64,000 nucleotides of DNA from Euphorbia lathyris (GCF_963576675.1 NC_088915.1:39895501-39959500), one strand, 5' to 3'. Shown: positions 1 to 11,705, numbered from the stretch's first letter. A program made the numbers and translations. Notes: generated by a model from the sequence alone, not told the origin.

Positions 1-501
1 AAGAGTCGTGTTTGAAGGGTCGTGTCCGCTGTAAAGAGTCGTTTCTATCCACCCGAACAGACGCGCTTCTTGGAATTTTGCCATGTGAAAACACTGCTGG
101 AATTGTTGCTGCTCCTATGGAGATTCCAGAATCCATATCGTGACATGGGGAACATCTTTTTCCTTAGAACGACTTTTGATTCCGTGTCTGCAAACAGCAT
201 ATCATGACCGAGATATGGGAATCTCGATCGCGACATGGGATTCTCCTCCCGGTCTCGTCTCGTTCCCGTCTCCTCGTATCGGTGCACTGATTTTCTCCTA
301 CTTTCGGCTCGTAACTTAGGGTTTTTCCTTCGTTTTTGATCCGTTTTCGCTCCTATTTGGATTTTACCAAATATTTAGGTACCTTGCATCAAAGAAACAT
401 ATTCGGACGTAAACGTACTCTAAATAGATATAAATAGCACGATTTCATAACAAAACTGACGTGAATATTAATGATATTTTAGGTATATTTTGGGCTTAAT
501 A
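1..501 (-). mobile_element. Partial Athila-type LTR, reverse orientation
   Basis: Read on the minus strand, this stretch matches the first 500 or so bases of the LTR that begins near 62022 on the plus strand. Shared stretches include the LTR start (TTAAGCCCAAAATATACC on the minus strand), the segment around ATATTTGGTAAAATCCAAAT, and the region with TTCGGGTGGATAG. The LTR start lies at about 501 and the rest runs off the left window edge. The two copies differ by scattered substitutions and indels. No polypurine tract is visible beside the start, so this may be a 5' LTR or a solo LTR rather than a 3' LTR. The small open frames on both strands here are not convincing genes. Confidence 0.75.
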
Positions 502-2301
502 GTCCCCGATCGGTGACTACCTTTCGGACAGACCCTCTGTTTTACGTGTCAGAACCAGAAAAGAAAGGAAAAAATAAGAAAAAGAGAAAAACAAATTGCA
601 AACAGTAGGGATGGGCTTTTAAAACCTTTTAGAAGTTACCTCTAAAACCCTTTTCTAGCTTTTTGGTGCAAGGTAGGCCGACGTACGCGTGATTCTGACT
701 TGAGTAGCAACCCAGACCCATGCATCAAATGATTTGAAATGATCAGAATGTGATGTCCCACGAACTTGAACCGAAATTCACCGGTTTAAAGGAGTTTTTG
801 ACTCAAAAGATCAATTCTGAAAGTTTAGTGACTTCAGAATTGATAATCAGTGAGGAACAAATGTAGTGAATGTGTTTCCTCAACTAATAACTTTGAAATG
901 ATGTTGGATTTGGGTGTTAGAACCTCTAGAAATGGCTGATTTGGTAAGAATCGGTGTAGAAACCTCATTTTTCACTCAATTTCACTCACTTTCACTTAGT
1001 TTCACTAAGTTTCACTCAATTTAACTTACTTTCTCTCTCTCTTTCTCTCTCAAAAGGATGGTTTTCTTTGATGAAAAATTGTTGTCCCATTTCATCTGTC
1101 GGTTTCTTTCCCATTTACTAGTGGGAAAGAGACAAAACTGCTAGAAAACTGACTAAAAAAGGTCACCAATCGGTGACCACGGTTCTCGATCGGGGAATTG
1201 GTAGCCGATTGAAGACCTACATGGCAACGAGGATTTTAAAATTCTTAGAAAGTACAGATCTAAGAGAATTTTGATAAAAGCAAGGTAAAACAAGCTAAAT
1301 AACTCAGAAAACGGACCAGGTCTTAACTCGTATCTCGCACAGCGCGTCGTATGAAATCCACCTACACAAAGTTCGTGCTCACGGGCTGCCTCCCGATTAA
1401 CTGTTATTTTGGTGCCAAAGCATCAACTATAACCTTGGTGAACAAAATCGCTTAATAAAAAAGAGCACAGTGAGAGGGAAAAAGAAATCATACCTGAGTA
1501 GTTGACTTAACGCTTCTAGGCATATCTCATAATAACCACATCGTGCCTCAATCGATTTTTGAGTAAACAAAATATTTTGCCTCCCAATTGAGTATAATAT
1601 GGTGTTAGGAATATGCCTCATGCTACACGATCCTCGTCTAGGAGAGGATATGGGAGACTTTAACTCTTGGTGGAATGAAGATTTGGACTTTATCATACCT
1701 CGTCTATGAGCTTCTGCGAATTAGTTGGGCTTTATCATACCTCGCCCATGAGGTTCCGAGAACATGTTGGACTTTATAATACCTCGTCCGAGAGGTTCTG
1801 AGAACTGGTTGAGATTGGAGAATTGCGCATGCATAAGTGTCTCCAAGAGATAACTAATCCGTCTGACGGCATGAGGGGTGTTGGATAACTGCGCCTAAGC
1901 ATGTGTCTCCAAGAGATAACTAAATCCGCTCACGACATGAGGGGTGTTGGATAACTACGCATGGGCAAGTGTCTCCAAGAGATTGATCGATTATTACCTG
2001 CATTAAGAGCACAGATAATTCCCTTTTTCTCGAGGGTTAAATTTGTCAAAAAATTAATTCTGAATTAATTTCAAAGGATAAACTGTAATAAATAAAAGAA
2101 TGACTTGTATTGAAAGTCGAAACGTTTATTTTGGATTAAACGCATTTAATTGGATTAAATGAATTTAATTACAAAGCATTGATTTCCACATAAAGAATGT
2201 GAAAAGATGGTTACTGATCAATGGTTTGGTCACCAATCGGGTACTAGGGTCGCCGATCGAGGACTTGGTCGCTGGTCGAGGACCACTGCGAGTAGTAGCC
2301 T
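502..2301. other. Non-coding, repeat-rich stretch without a recognisable gene
   Basis: I see no coding region here. The sequence holds purine-rich tracts (about 550-600), TTTCACT-type short repeats (about 975-1025), two clusters of degenerate repeats containing GATCGG or GATCGAGG (about 1165-1215 and 2230-2290), and tandem repeats at about 1687-1990. It may be part of an old retroelement, but no terminal structure was found. Confidence 0.5.
1687..1990. repeat. Two short tandem-repeat blocks
   Basis: Between about 1687 and 1815 a unit of roughly 60 bases containing TTTATCATACCTCG and GAGGTTC is repeated two to three times. Between about 1815 and 1990 a unit of about 70 bases containing GTGTCTCCAAGAGATAACTA and GAGGGGTGTTGGATAACT is repeated two to three times. 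Copies diverge by a few bases each. They may be part of an LTR or an untranslated region of an old element. Confidence 0.7.
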
Positions 2302-2311
2302 ATAAATAAGA
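2302..2311 (+). promoter_or_regulatory. TATA-like box upstream of the 97-codon ORF
   Basis: CTATAAATAA lies about 85 bases upstream of the ATG at 2394, the usual arrangement for a plant RNA polymerase II promoter. Degenerate GATCGG-type repeats sit directly upstream (2230-2290). Promoter activity is inferred from position only. Confidence 0.35.
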
Positions 2312-2393
2312 CATTGAAGTGCCTTGGATAGTTACATCTCCATAACTAAAATCTCTTGGCATTCTAATACTCTTTCGAAACAGATTTTCTAAA

Positions 2394-2687
2394 ATGGCGG
2401 AACGCAGACAGAGGCACCACCGTACTTTAGAGAGTTTGAGTGATGGCTCGAACGAAGCTGCTGCTCCTATGCTGTTGGAGCAACGTGTCAGGGACTTGGA
2501 GTTGGTCCCATCACTTGCTCACCTCGATTTTGTGCCTGTTGGGAGGCACCTCGGGAGCATCAGTGTAACTGCATTATACGGGAAGGTCCTGGTGAAGGAC
2601 GAACCTATACCGGGAGACTCACTCGTCGAAGTTCTCGATACGTTAGATACTTTTCACGTATTAGGACGTTATGCAAGTAGTTATTAG
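2394..2687 (+). CDS. Unrecognised 97-codon ORF
   Basis: An open frame of 97 codons starts at the first ATG after a TATA-like box and a leader of roughly 60 bases. The predicted product is polar and charged at its N-terminus (MAERRQRHHRT) and has a more hydrophobic, ordered-looking second half (around HLDFVPVGRHLGSISVTALY, residues 44-63). I do not recognise a family, a zinc finger, a signal peptide or a membrane segment. Codon use is unlike random AT-rich sequence and is richer in GC than its flanks, which is mild support for a real or recently real coding region. It could be the start of a retroelement gag gene broken downstream, or a chance ORF. Confidence 0.3.
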   Translation: MAERRQRHHRTLESLSDGSNEAAAPMLLEQRVRDLELVPSLAHLDFVPVGRHLGSISVTALYGKVLVKDEPIPGDSLVEVLDTLDTFHVLGRYASSY

Positions 2688-3400
2688 TCTAAAGTTGAAT
2701 TTGGGATTTGCATGTTGACATTTTACGTATGAATATTTTAATACATGCTCGGGAATAGGCCGTTTGATACTATTGCAAAAATAAATTAATATAAAAAATG
2801 AAATTAGAAAAACAAATATAGAATAAAACATCAAGAGTATTGATGAAGTCTATATGAATGTCTAAAAAAATTAATTATAAAACCAATTATAGAAAAACAA
2901 ATACAACTATTTTTAAAATTTTAGAATATTAATCCCATCAATTTGAAAATAATTTTTACTTTTAAATAAATGAGTTGTCGTACTAAAAAGAGAAAAAATA
3001 TTTATATAATGTAGGTTCATTTAGACTATTATAAACTATTTAAAAAAAATAAGTAAACAATTATATTATTTATAATAAAAACTCACTACTATATTTGCAA
3101 GAATTTACAAAATTTACGAAGCGAAATAATATATGAAGCGAAATGTTATTCGAATCATTATGCTCCGTTTTTCTAACAAAATAAAATATTAATTGCTTAT
3201 TACTTTACTTTATAATTTAATTAATAAAAAATATTATTTTCAATACAATTACTATACGCATATATTAAATTTATTGTTAATTTTTTTTTGAAGGATAATA
3301 AATTATACAAAATTATTTTTTAAAATAATCTTTTTTTTTGTATATTTAAATCATTTTAAAGTAAAAAATTATATACAAATAATATGTAATTAAAATTTTT
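2688..3400. other. AT-rich spacer, nothing recognised
   Basis: This stretch is very AT-rich with runs of A and T and no open frame of interest. It ends at the left boundary of a LINE remnant. Confidence 0.6.
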
Positions 3401-5116
3401 TTTTACTATAATCTGGGTTGATCCTGTGGAGAATCGAGCAGATAAGGCGATGAAGGTAGGGGAGTTGTTTATCCAAAGGTCTAGAATCTGGGATCGTGGG
3501 AAATTGGAGAGCTGTTTTGACAGGGATACGACTAAGAATATTGGGGCCATGGTTATCCCGTTCTCTGTAAAGGATGACAGACTCATATGGCATTACACAG
3601 CAAATGGAGTATATTCTATCAAATCAGGCTACAATTTACAAGGCTCGGGCAGGAATAATTTTGGGGATGTTGCGGGATGGAAGGCACTGTGGAAGTTTGA
3701 GTTACCTCCCAAGATTAAACTCTTTGCATGGAAATTAATGTCAGGTATACTTCCTCTTCGAACTAAACTTGCTAGTAGAAGGATCCCTATTGCGACTAAT
3801 TGTCTGTTATGTCCAAATGACATTGAACATGGGTGGCACTTGTTTGCTGGTTGTGCTTTTGCCAAAGCATGCTGGGGTTTAATTGGATTAGCTTCACCTG
3901 GAGAGGATTGGGAGTATATTGAGGAGTGGACGCTTAATTTGTGTGCTGGCTCACAAAAAATAGTCATACAGAAAAGTATGGTTGTTCTTTGGGCTATTTG
4001 GCAGGCCAGAAACAAAATCCTATGGGATCAGGAAGCTTGTAGGCCGGAAGTGATAATGCGAGTATCCCTGAGATTTGTGGAGGAGTGGGAGGAGGCCCAA
4101 AATTCCAAAAAGATGGAGTTGGGAAGAGTTGGGGGAGAGGTGACTAGAAATTTAGAGGGAGGTGGTTTGACTAGGGTGGAGATAACACGGGATGGTGAAG
4201 GAAGGAGGGGGTGGGAGATTTTTCTCATAATAATTTCTGTTTTGCAGGTCCGACGGATAGACGAAGATACAGTGCTGAATTAGCAGACGACGGACATGTT
4301 GGCACCTCGGCCGAGGGAGCATCTCGTCAATTTTTGGCAGAAAATCATCCTGGTTAGCATGCTGAGTGTAATCCGTATCCAGGATTCTCTGATGTAGATA
4401 TCGGGTTAGAAATTTCAAGCTGCAGCAATGTTGGTCGCCTCAACGATCACCACTCCAGACACGACGCTGAACCAGGTATCACCTATGCGCAGCAGACCAG
4501 ACAGGATGCTATTGCAGGAGACTCCGGTGCACAGCGGATCGGGAATGATGAAGCTGCAATTTCTTTCAATGTACAACAGTTCCGTTTTGCATCGTTAGAA
4601 GCTGTCAGCGAGGTTAGGCCCGAAATGACAAGCGATAGATTATCTCTTAGTCCCAAATGGTGCCCGCCACCTTGTAATTATTTGAAGTGCAATGTCGATG
4701 CCGCAATGTTTAACAATGAGGGGGCTATCGGTGCAGGAGCAGTTTTGCGCGACTGTATGGGTAGCTTCATCCAAGGCTATAGCACACATCAGTTGGGTGT
4801 GGTATCGGTCAAAATGGCGAAAGCAATGGCACTTAAGGAAAGTTTGGGTTAGGTATCATCTTTAGGTTATAACTCAGTTATGTTTGAAAGCGATGCAAAG
4901 GTTGTGCTAGACTCGATCCGAGCACAACATCGAGATCTCACTGAGTTTGGGCAAATTGTTCAAGACATTAGAGAGTTTATTCAAGATCACCCAAATTTTA
5001 AGGTGAATTTTGTTGCAAGGTTAGCGAACGGTGCAGCTCACGCTATGGCACGAAATGCTCGTTCCTATGCTAATTCTTTTATTCATTGGTCTAGTCCTGT
5101 ATACATTCGTAGCATT
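3401..5116 (+). mobile_element. 5'-truncated L1-type LINE remnant
   Basis: Only the 3' third of a plant LINE ORF2 is present: a reverse-transcriptase-associated zinc-binding domain followed by a plant RNase H domain. No endonuclease or reverse transcriptase core precedes it, which fits the 5' truncation typical of target-primed reverse transcription. The right limit is uncertain because the sequence passes directly into the 5' region of the next LINE at about 5117. Confidence 0.75.
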
Positions 5117-5149
5117 CAGATCTGTTGTCATGGTGAAGAATTTTTATGA
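3426..5149 (+). pseudogene. LINE ORF2 3' fragment (zf-RVT plus RNase H)
   Basis: The frame opening at 3426 and closing at 4283 carries the zinc-binding domain of LINE reverse transcriptases: the W-K-LW-F-LP-K-K-F-W pattern at about 3680-3735, then C-x2-C and H-x3-C-type residues near 3810-3870. A second frame, 4625-5149, carries an RNase H-like domain: NVDAAM near 4693, the acidic LRDCMGSF stretch, FESDAKVV near 4882 and the closing ANGAAHAMARNA near 5029. The RNase H frame is broken by one TAG at 4850-4852, and at least one further frame change lies between 4283 and 4625. It is a dead fragment of the RVT_3/zf-RVT type common in plant LINEs. Confidence 0.8.
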
Positions 5150-5469
5150 AGATTGAGAGTTTTAAGATCTATCTCTTCTCTTTTAGATCTTTCTCTCTCT
5201 TTTAGATCTATCTTCTCTTTTTCAGATCTGTCTTCTCTCTCTCAGATCTGTTGTCATGGTGAAGAATTTTTATGAAGATGGAGAATTTTGAGATCTATCT
5301 TCTCTCTCTCAGATCTATTTCTCTCTTTTAGATCTTTTTTCTCTCTTTTAGATCTATCTTCTCTCTCTCAGATCTATTTCTCTCTTTTAGATCTTTTTCT
5401 CTCTTTTAGATCTTGTTCTCTCTTTTAGATCTATCTCCTCTCTTTCTCTCTCTCTCTCGGCTAGGGTTC
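5117..5469 (+). repeat. Pyrimidine-rich AGATCT repeats in the LINE leader
   Basis: CT-rich sequence carries AGATCT about every 10 to 25 bases, in contexts such as CTCTTTTAGATCTATCTT and CTCTCTCAGATCT. A 37-base block is repeated exactly at 5117-5153 and 5243-5279, which shows that the leader grew by local duplication. Repeated CT-rich leaders could supply an internal promoter; this is inference. Confidence 0.75.
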
Positions 5470-7498
5470 ATGGTAAAGCGTGTTAGGGATAGATCTAGGG
5501 AGAGGGGGGTTGTGGCCGGCAAGGGGGGGTCGGATCTGGAGGGGATTTGCGGCAAGGAAGGGGGCGGCGGCCTGGTGGTTTGGGGCGAAAAGGGTGAGGC
5601 AGGTTTTGTTGGTGGCGAGCGTGCGCCTGGTGTAGATCGGGGCGGGGCGCTTGGCGGGGTGGAGGCAGGGGAATCCAGGGGCGTCGGTAGGGATCTCGTG
5701 GGCATGGATGGTGCGTCGGCAGGGTTCTCACGGGCGTCGCCCGTGCGGCTGGGGACGGATCTTTGCGATCCATAGGCGGCAGATTCGGCAAGGTTGTCGC
5801 GGCTGGGTGCGGATCAATGGGAGATACGGGCGGCTGGGTTTTCTGATGCCGGGGGTAAGGCTCCCCCAATCTCGGGGGGAGAAGTGGGGCGGGGGGTGCC
5901 TGGCGCAGGGCTATGCGCCGATAGTGCCGGGCACTGCCCAGGCGCTGCCGGCTCCTCGGCCGGGCAGTGGGCTGGGGCTGTCGGCGCAGTGCCTTGCACG
6001 GGATCCTCTCCTTCGGGCTGTGAGGGGCAGGCAGGGGCTAAGACGGGGAGGCAGGCTGCCTCGGGTCTGGATGTTTCTAATAATTCGAGAAGGGTGGGTG
6101 TTGTAGGAGTAGCTCATGGGAAGACGGTCTCCCCCAGACCTAGGGTTCAGATGAGCGAGATTGGTAAAAACTCTTGGAAGGACACGGTCATGGGGGTGGC
6201 TGAGGAAGAGCCGGTTTTAGAGGAAGTTTTAATGGTGGGAGATTCTGATGATATGTTCTCGGATTCTGATGAGGAAGATAATGGCTAGGAGGATCCTCTT
6301 TGTCCGGTCATTAGACTTTCCGCTACAGAGAAGCGTGAGCTTAAAGAGAAGTGGAAGGTGTCTTTGATTGTTACTGTCCTGGGTAAGCGAATTAGTTTTA
6401 ACTATTTTGCCCAAAGAATACAAGCGCAGTGGGCAAGGAAAGGTAAAGTCAGTATTACTGACCTGGAAAATGACTACTATGTCATTAAATTTACCAGGGT
6501 TGAGGATTATAATTCGGTTATCAAGGGAGGCCCATATATCATTTCCAATCATGTTTTGGCCTTAAGGCCTTGGGTTCCTAATTTTAATCCTCACGACTAT
6601 TCGGTTAACAGGATCTTAACTTGGGTAAGATTCCCGGGCCTTCCCATTGAGTACTACAGTGACAATTGGGGCCATTAGGGGTAAGTTTGCTAGGGTATGT
6701 ATAGATGTTGATCTGGCTAAACCTTTACTTTCAAAGTTCTGTGTTCAGGATAAAGTGTTCTTTATTGAGTATGAAGGTTTACATAACATCTGTTATGATT
6801 GTGGCATGTATGGTCATTCTTAGAAGGGTTGCCCTAAAAGGGAGAGGGTTGTTATAGAGAGGGTTGAGAGTAGTGTGCGGATTACTAGAGGGAACCATGG
6901 GTATGAAGGGAACTTTGGTCCCTGGATGGTGGCAAAGAGGCCCGCTAGACGTAGGAATCAACCTGTAGTGGTTCACAATCGTCCTCCTGATATCAACACA
7001 AATTCTAAGTCCCTTTCTCCTAAAGCTACTATTATTCCAAATGTCAAGAAGAAGCCTGTCCTCAAAGCTAGAAAGGAGGCTGGGGTTTCTTCAGTAGCAT
7101 TGCCTGGGTCCAGATTTGGGGCCTTGATGATTGAGGAAGTTCAAGAGTCGGACCAAGATGAGAATCATATGGATCAGAGTATTCCAGGATTGGAGTTTGT
7201 AGATCCAGTCGAGAAGGTGGTTGAATCTGTGAACCCGCTTTTTGTCTCTAAGGATGAAGCCCAGGGGGGGACCCTGACCCTTGCAGCTAGAAGGATGAAG
7301 AAATCAAATGAGGTTAGTATTCATGTTCTTGGTATTGATCCTGGGATTAGGAAATCTATGGGAGTTAACAAAACTAATATGAAAAAGCTTAATGGAAAAC
7401 AAAAAAGTGGCCTTAACACTTTGGCGTTTCCAGATAAGAGGGGGCCTGGGGGTACCTCGGTAAGGCTCTCAGGAGCCCCTAGTAAACACCTGGCTTAG
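5470..7498 (+). pseudogene. LINE ORF1 (DUF4283 and zinc-knuckle protein), broken
   Basis: ORF1 encodes the RNA-binding partner of the LINE reverse transcriptase. From the ATG at 5470 one frame runs to 6678, interrupted by TAG at 5773-5775 and 6286-6288. A one- or two-base shift near 6662-6670 moves the remainder to the frame ending at 7498. The N-terminal third is glycine- and alanine-rich and very GC-rich, followed by an acidic patch (DSDDMFSDSDEED). The DUF4283-like part is at 6355-6770 (GGPYIISNHVLALRPW, WVRFPGLPIEYYS). A CCHC knuckle follows at about 6789-6834 (CYDCGMYGHS, then KGC) and is itself cut by a TAG. The tail is basic. The stop at 7496-7498 lies 31 bases before the ORF2 ATG. Confidence 0.8.
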
Positions 7499-7529
7499 GG
7501 TAGGGGTGTGGTCAGTTGTCCTCATTTCT

Positions 7530-10500
7530 ATGGAGTTGTTATTTTGGAATGTTAGGGGTGCGGCTAGCAAGGCTACCCGTATCCATATTAATGATCTTAT
7601 TAAGCAGTTTAATCCATCTTGTTTTGCTCTTTTGGAAACTAAGATTAGTGGTGAGAAAGCAGATGAGGTGGTTAAGAAGTTTAAGAACTTGCACTGTGTT
7701 AGATCGGAGGCAACTGGCCGGGCTGGGGGGATTTGGCTTTTTTGGAGGCCAGATCGGATTCATTTTGATATTCTTAGCATGGATAAGCAGTTCATTCATT
7801 GTAAAGTGAGTATTTCCGGCAATACTCCCTTTTTTATTACCCTTGTGTATGCTGACCCTATCTTGTCTAATCGAAAACGGCTCTGGGAGGTTCTCTATTC
7901 TATGAGTGTCAGCATTTCGGAGCCCTGGTTTGTGGCGGGTGACTTTAATGATATCGCCTTTATGAGTGATCAGAGAGGGGGATCCAATCATTATGTTAAT
8001 CGCTGTCTGCATCACAAGAATAGTATGGATTTATGTGGGCTTTCCGATCTGGGGGCTTCTGGTCATAAATTCACTTGGAAGCGTAATAATACTTTTGTTC
8101 GATTGGACAAAGTCTACGCTAATGTTTTAGCTCTAACTTCCTTCCCCGAGTGCTCTGTGTTGAACCTCCCGTTCCGTCATTCGGATCATTGTCCTATTTT
8201 GTTTAGACTTTTGAGAGGTAAGCATCCTAGGGGTAAGAGACCGTTCCGGTATCAGTTGGCTTGGGAGTCCCATCCTAAGTTTAAAGAGTTCGTTTATGAG
8301 AGTTGGAGACCTCATTCGTATGTACTGCAAGCTGCTGAAGGGTTCAGGAATAAGGTGCAGGGGTGGAATAGGAATGTGTTTGGGCATATTATCAGAAGGA
8401 AGAACAAGTTATTAAAGAGGATGGAGGGCATTCAACACAGGTTGGAGGGGAGGTTTGATCATAGCCTTGAGGGCCTCCTCAGAACCCTTCAGAAGGAGCT
8501 GGAGGCTGTGCTTAGGCAGGAGGACTTCCTTTGGTTCCAGAAGTCTCGGAAGTCCTGGATTAGAGATGGGGATCGTAATACCAAATACTTCCATCTCTCT
8601 ACCCTGATCAGAAGGCAGAGAAATAGAACTGAGGCCATTAAGGATTCTAATGGTGATTGGGTTTATGAAGATGAGGTTATTCGGAACTTAGCCCTGGATT
8701 TCTACAGAGAGATGTTCAAAGAGGAACCTGTTCTTTTGGAGAGGGCTCACTCTATTGCTACATTTCCTTTAATCAGTGAGGATTGTAGTCAGGAGGCCTT
8801 TCAACCTATTTCCCGAAAAGAGATTGACCAAGCTATCTTCAGCATTGGGGCTTCTAAAGCTCCTAGGATTGATGGTCTTCCGGCGGGCTTTTACCATAAG
8901 CATTGGGATGTCGTGAAGGAAGGCATCTATAATTTTGTCTTGGGGGTGTTCAGTGGTTCGAAGGATATTGAGCTGGTTAATAGAACCCTCCTGGTTCTGA
9001 TTCCTAAGATTGATAAGCCTTCATCCTTTTTGCATATGAGACCTATCAGTCTTTGTAGTGTTCTTTACAAAACTGTTACAAAGATTGTGGCTAATAGAAT
9101 CCGTGGCATTCTTCCTGCGATCATTTGTCAGAATCAGGGTAGCTTTGTGCCTGGTAGACAAATGATGGATAATGTGGTGATCGCCCAAGAGTTGGTCCAC
9201 ACGATGAAGATTAGAAAGGGGAGGAAAGGCATTGTGGCTCTGAAGCTGGATTTAGAGAAGGCCTATGATCGAATTAATTGGGATTTCTTGATGGAGAGCC
9301 TTGAGAGAGCTAGAATCCCGGACAGCTGGAGAAGTTTAATTAAGGTATGTATTTCTTCTCCTGTGTTTCAAGTTATGGTCAATGGGGATATGTCGGAGGA
9401 ATTTTCCCCGGGCAGAGGAATCCGTCAGGGGGATCCTATGAGCCCTTTCCTTTTTGTTATTGCTATGGAGAAGCTCTCTCACCTGATTCAGGATGTGATT
9501 GATAATGGGAGTTTCCACCCTGTGGCGATCAACAGCTTCTGTCCCCAGGTGACTCACTTATTCTTTGCAGATGATGTCCTTATCTTTCTTGAGGGTAATG
9601 AGGAGCAGTTGAGAGTCATTATGGATATTCTGGATTGTTTTTGTTCGGCCTCTGGGCAGAAGCTTAATATCCAGAAATCTAGGATGATGTGCTCTAAGAA
9701 TATGAATCAGAGAGTCTGTAAGAGATTAAATGATCTCTCAGGTATTCCTCTTACTGATTCTCTTGGGAAGTATCTGGGCGTTCCCCTCCATAGTGAGCGT
9801 GTGTCTAAAGGCTCCTTCAAAGAGACTTTGGATAAAGCTAATTCGAAGTGTGCCACTTGGAAAGCCAAGACTCTGTCTCTCGCTGGCCGCCTCACGTTAA
9901 TCCAATCTGTTAATTGTGCTGCTTCCAATCACATCATGCAGGCTTGTAAGATTCCGGATCCTGTGCTTAATGATCTTGACAAGATTAACCGTAAGTTCCT
10001 GTGGGGGGAAGCTGCGGAGGGCAGGAAGATCCATCTTGTGCCTTGAAGTGAGGTTTGCCAGCCTAAAGATTCTGGGGGTCTGGGTATTAGGAAAGCAAAG
10101 GACAATAATAAAGTTTTATTAATGAAACTCCTTTGGCGTATGTGGCAAAACCCCTCCTCTCTTTGGGTTCGCTTCCTTTGTGGTAAGTATCGGAAAGACA
10201 AAATCTTCGGGGGCCCGAAAGAGAGAGTTGCTAATTGTTCCTTCCTCTGGAAAGGACTTAGTGCTGTGTTTGATGAGTTCTGCTCGGGAGTTGGCTTGGA
10301 GGTGGGGAATGGTAAGTCCATTAGTTTCTGGTTTGATAACTGGATTGGGGATAAACCGTTAATTGAGGTGTGTTCTTCCCCCCCGCCTAGTGATATACGC
10401 AACTGGAGGATTGCCGATGTGGTTGACTCGGAAGGGGACTGGATCTGGTCAAAGTTTGATACTTTCTTTAGCCTTGAGACTCTCCTTAGAATGCGGGGAG

Positions 10501-11603
10501 TGAAGGTGAGTAATCAAGAGGAAGACTTGGATAGGCACTGCTGGGCGCTAACTAACAATGGAGTTTATTCTTGCAAATCGGCCTTTGAAGCTTTCTCTCT
10601 CTTTAGATCTGATCCTCCCTCGGATGTGTGGAAGTCGATTTGGACCCTTAAAGTTCCTTTCCGTATTAGGAGTTTCCTGTGGCTGGGCGTTAAGGACAGA
10701 CTTCTTACTAATTCGGATAGGCACAGAAGGCACTTGGCTGATTCTGGAGCTTGCAGTAGATGCAGAGGCTATGTTGAGACTTTGTGCCATGCTCTTAGAG
10801 ATTGCTCTAATAGTAAAGAGGTTTGGAGGAAAATTCTCCCACACCATATTTTCTCTTCCTTCATGGCACATTCTGAGGTCGACTGGTTCTCTGATGGTGT
10901 TAGAGGAAAGTTGCTTCCATACATGGAGCATGGTGACATTTTCTTTGCTATTATTTGTCACCAAGTTTGGAAATGGAGAAACGAGGAGATTTTTGGAGAT
11001 AAAACTGTTTTTATGACAAACTTAGCTGATTTCTTCTCGAAAAAACTTTTCTCTATTATCGATAGTTTCAAAGGAGAGTCCCTTACCAGAGCCTCTCAGT
11101 GTTGTGATGTCCATCTCGTGGGATGGAGCAAGCCAAGAGAGGGGGTTGTGAAGCTGAATACTGATGGTTCATGCCTCAGTAACGGTAAGATTGCGGCTGG
11201 AGGTGTGCTTAGAGATGCAGGGGGCGCCTGGCTTTCTGGGTTCTCCCAGAATTTAGGGTTGGGTTCTTCCTTTTCTGCGGAGCTCTGGGCTATTCTTACT
11301 GGAATCAATCTTGCTAAAAGGCTGGGTGTTAAGAGGCTCTCTGTGGAGTCTGATAATTTGGAAGCAATCAAAATGATTTCTGAGAATCATTCTATGGGTC
11401 TTAACAGTCGCAACCTCATCAAAGCTATTAAAAGGTTTTGCTCCTCCTTTGAGTTCGTAGAGTTCAGGCACATTTTTAGAGAGCAGAATCGTGTTGCTGA
11501 TCGCTTGGCGGCGGCGGGCCATGAAGGGACGTTAGGCGTTACTATCCTTCCTGTTTCCCCTAGTTTCATCTCTCCTCTTCTCTTAGAAGCTCTTAGAAGA
11601 TAG
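7530..11603 (+). pseudogene. LINE ORF2 (endonuclease, reverse transcriptase, RNase H), one stop
   Basis: ORF2 provides nicking and target-primed reverse transcription. I chose the ATG at 7530 because it opens the endonuclease core (MELLFWNVRGA); 24 bases upstream an earlier ATG is in frame. The frame would be 1,357 codons but has TGA at 10044-10046, codon 839, where the family usually has tryptophan. Order of domains: apurinic-type endonuclease (about residues 1-235; LLETKI, GDFND, SDHCPI), reverse transcriptase (about 490-760; the FADD catalytic motif at about 9566), zf-RVT (about 1005-1100) and RNase H (about 1200-1340; LNTDGS, VESDN, ADRLAAAG). The usual KAPGPDG-type motif reads KAPRIDG. 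Only the single stop separates it from an open frame. Confidence 0.9.
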
Positions 11604-11690
11604 AATTGGGGTTAGCTTCCTTAGGCTAATTCTTGAGTAGTTTGTTGTTGTTCGTTTTTCTTTTCCTTTTCTACCAAAAAAAAAATGTAA
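11604..11690 (+). other. LINE 3' UTR and poly(A) tail
   Basis: About 70 bases of T-rich 3' UTR are followed by a run of A at about 11676-11685. An 11-base string ATTAAAATTTT at 11695-11705 also occurs at 3389-3399, before the truncated LINE. This could be a target-site duplication around both LINE parts, or coincidence in AT-rich DNA. Confidence 0.5.
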
Positions 11691-11705
11691 AAAGATTAAA
11701 ATTTT

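Larger units (their letters stand above)
5117..11690 (+). mobile_element. Near full-length plant L1-type LINE
   Basis: The element has a pyrimidine-rich repeated 5' leader (5117-5469), ORF1 with a DUF4283-like domain and a CCHC knuckle (5470-7498), ORF2 with endonuclease, reverse transcriptase, zf-RVT and RNase H (7530-11603), a short 3' UTR and an A-rich tail (about 11675-11685). ORF2 has one nonsense codon and ORF1 has several breaks, so the copy is not autonomous, but its age appears modest. The 5' limit is uncertain because a 37-base segment occurs twice, at 5117-5153 and 5243-5279. Confidence 0.85.

Noticed and set aside
5495..5869. Proline-rich minus-strand ORFs opposite LINE ORF1
   Set aside because: They arise from the GC-rich Gly/Ala-coding strand of ORF1 and lack features of their own.
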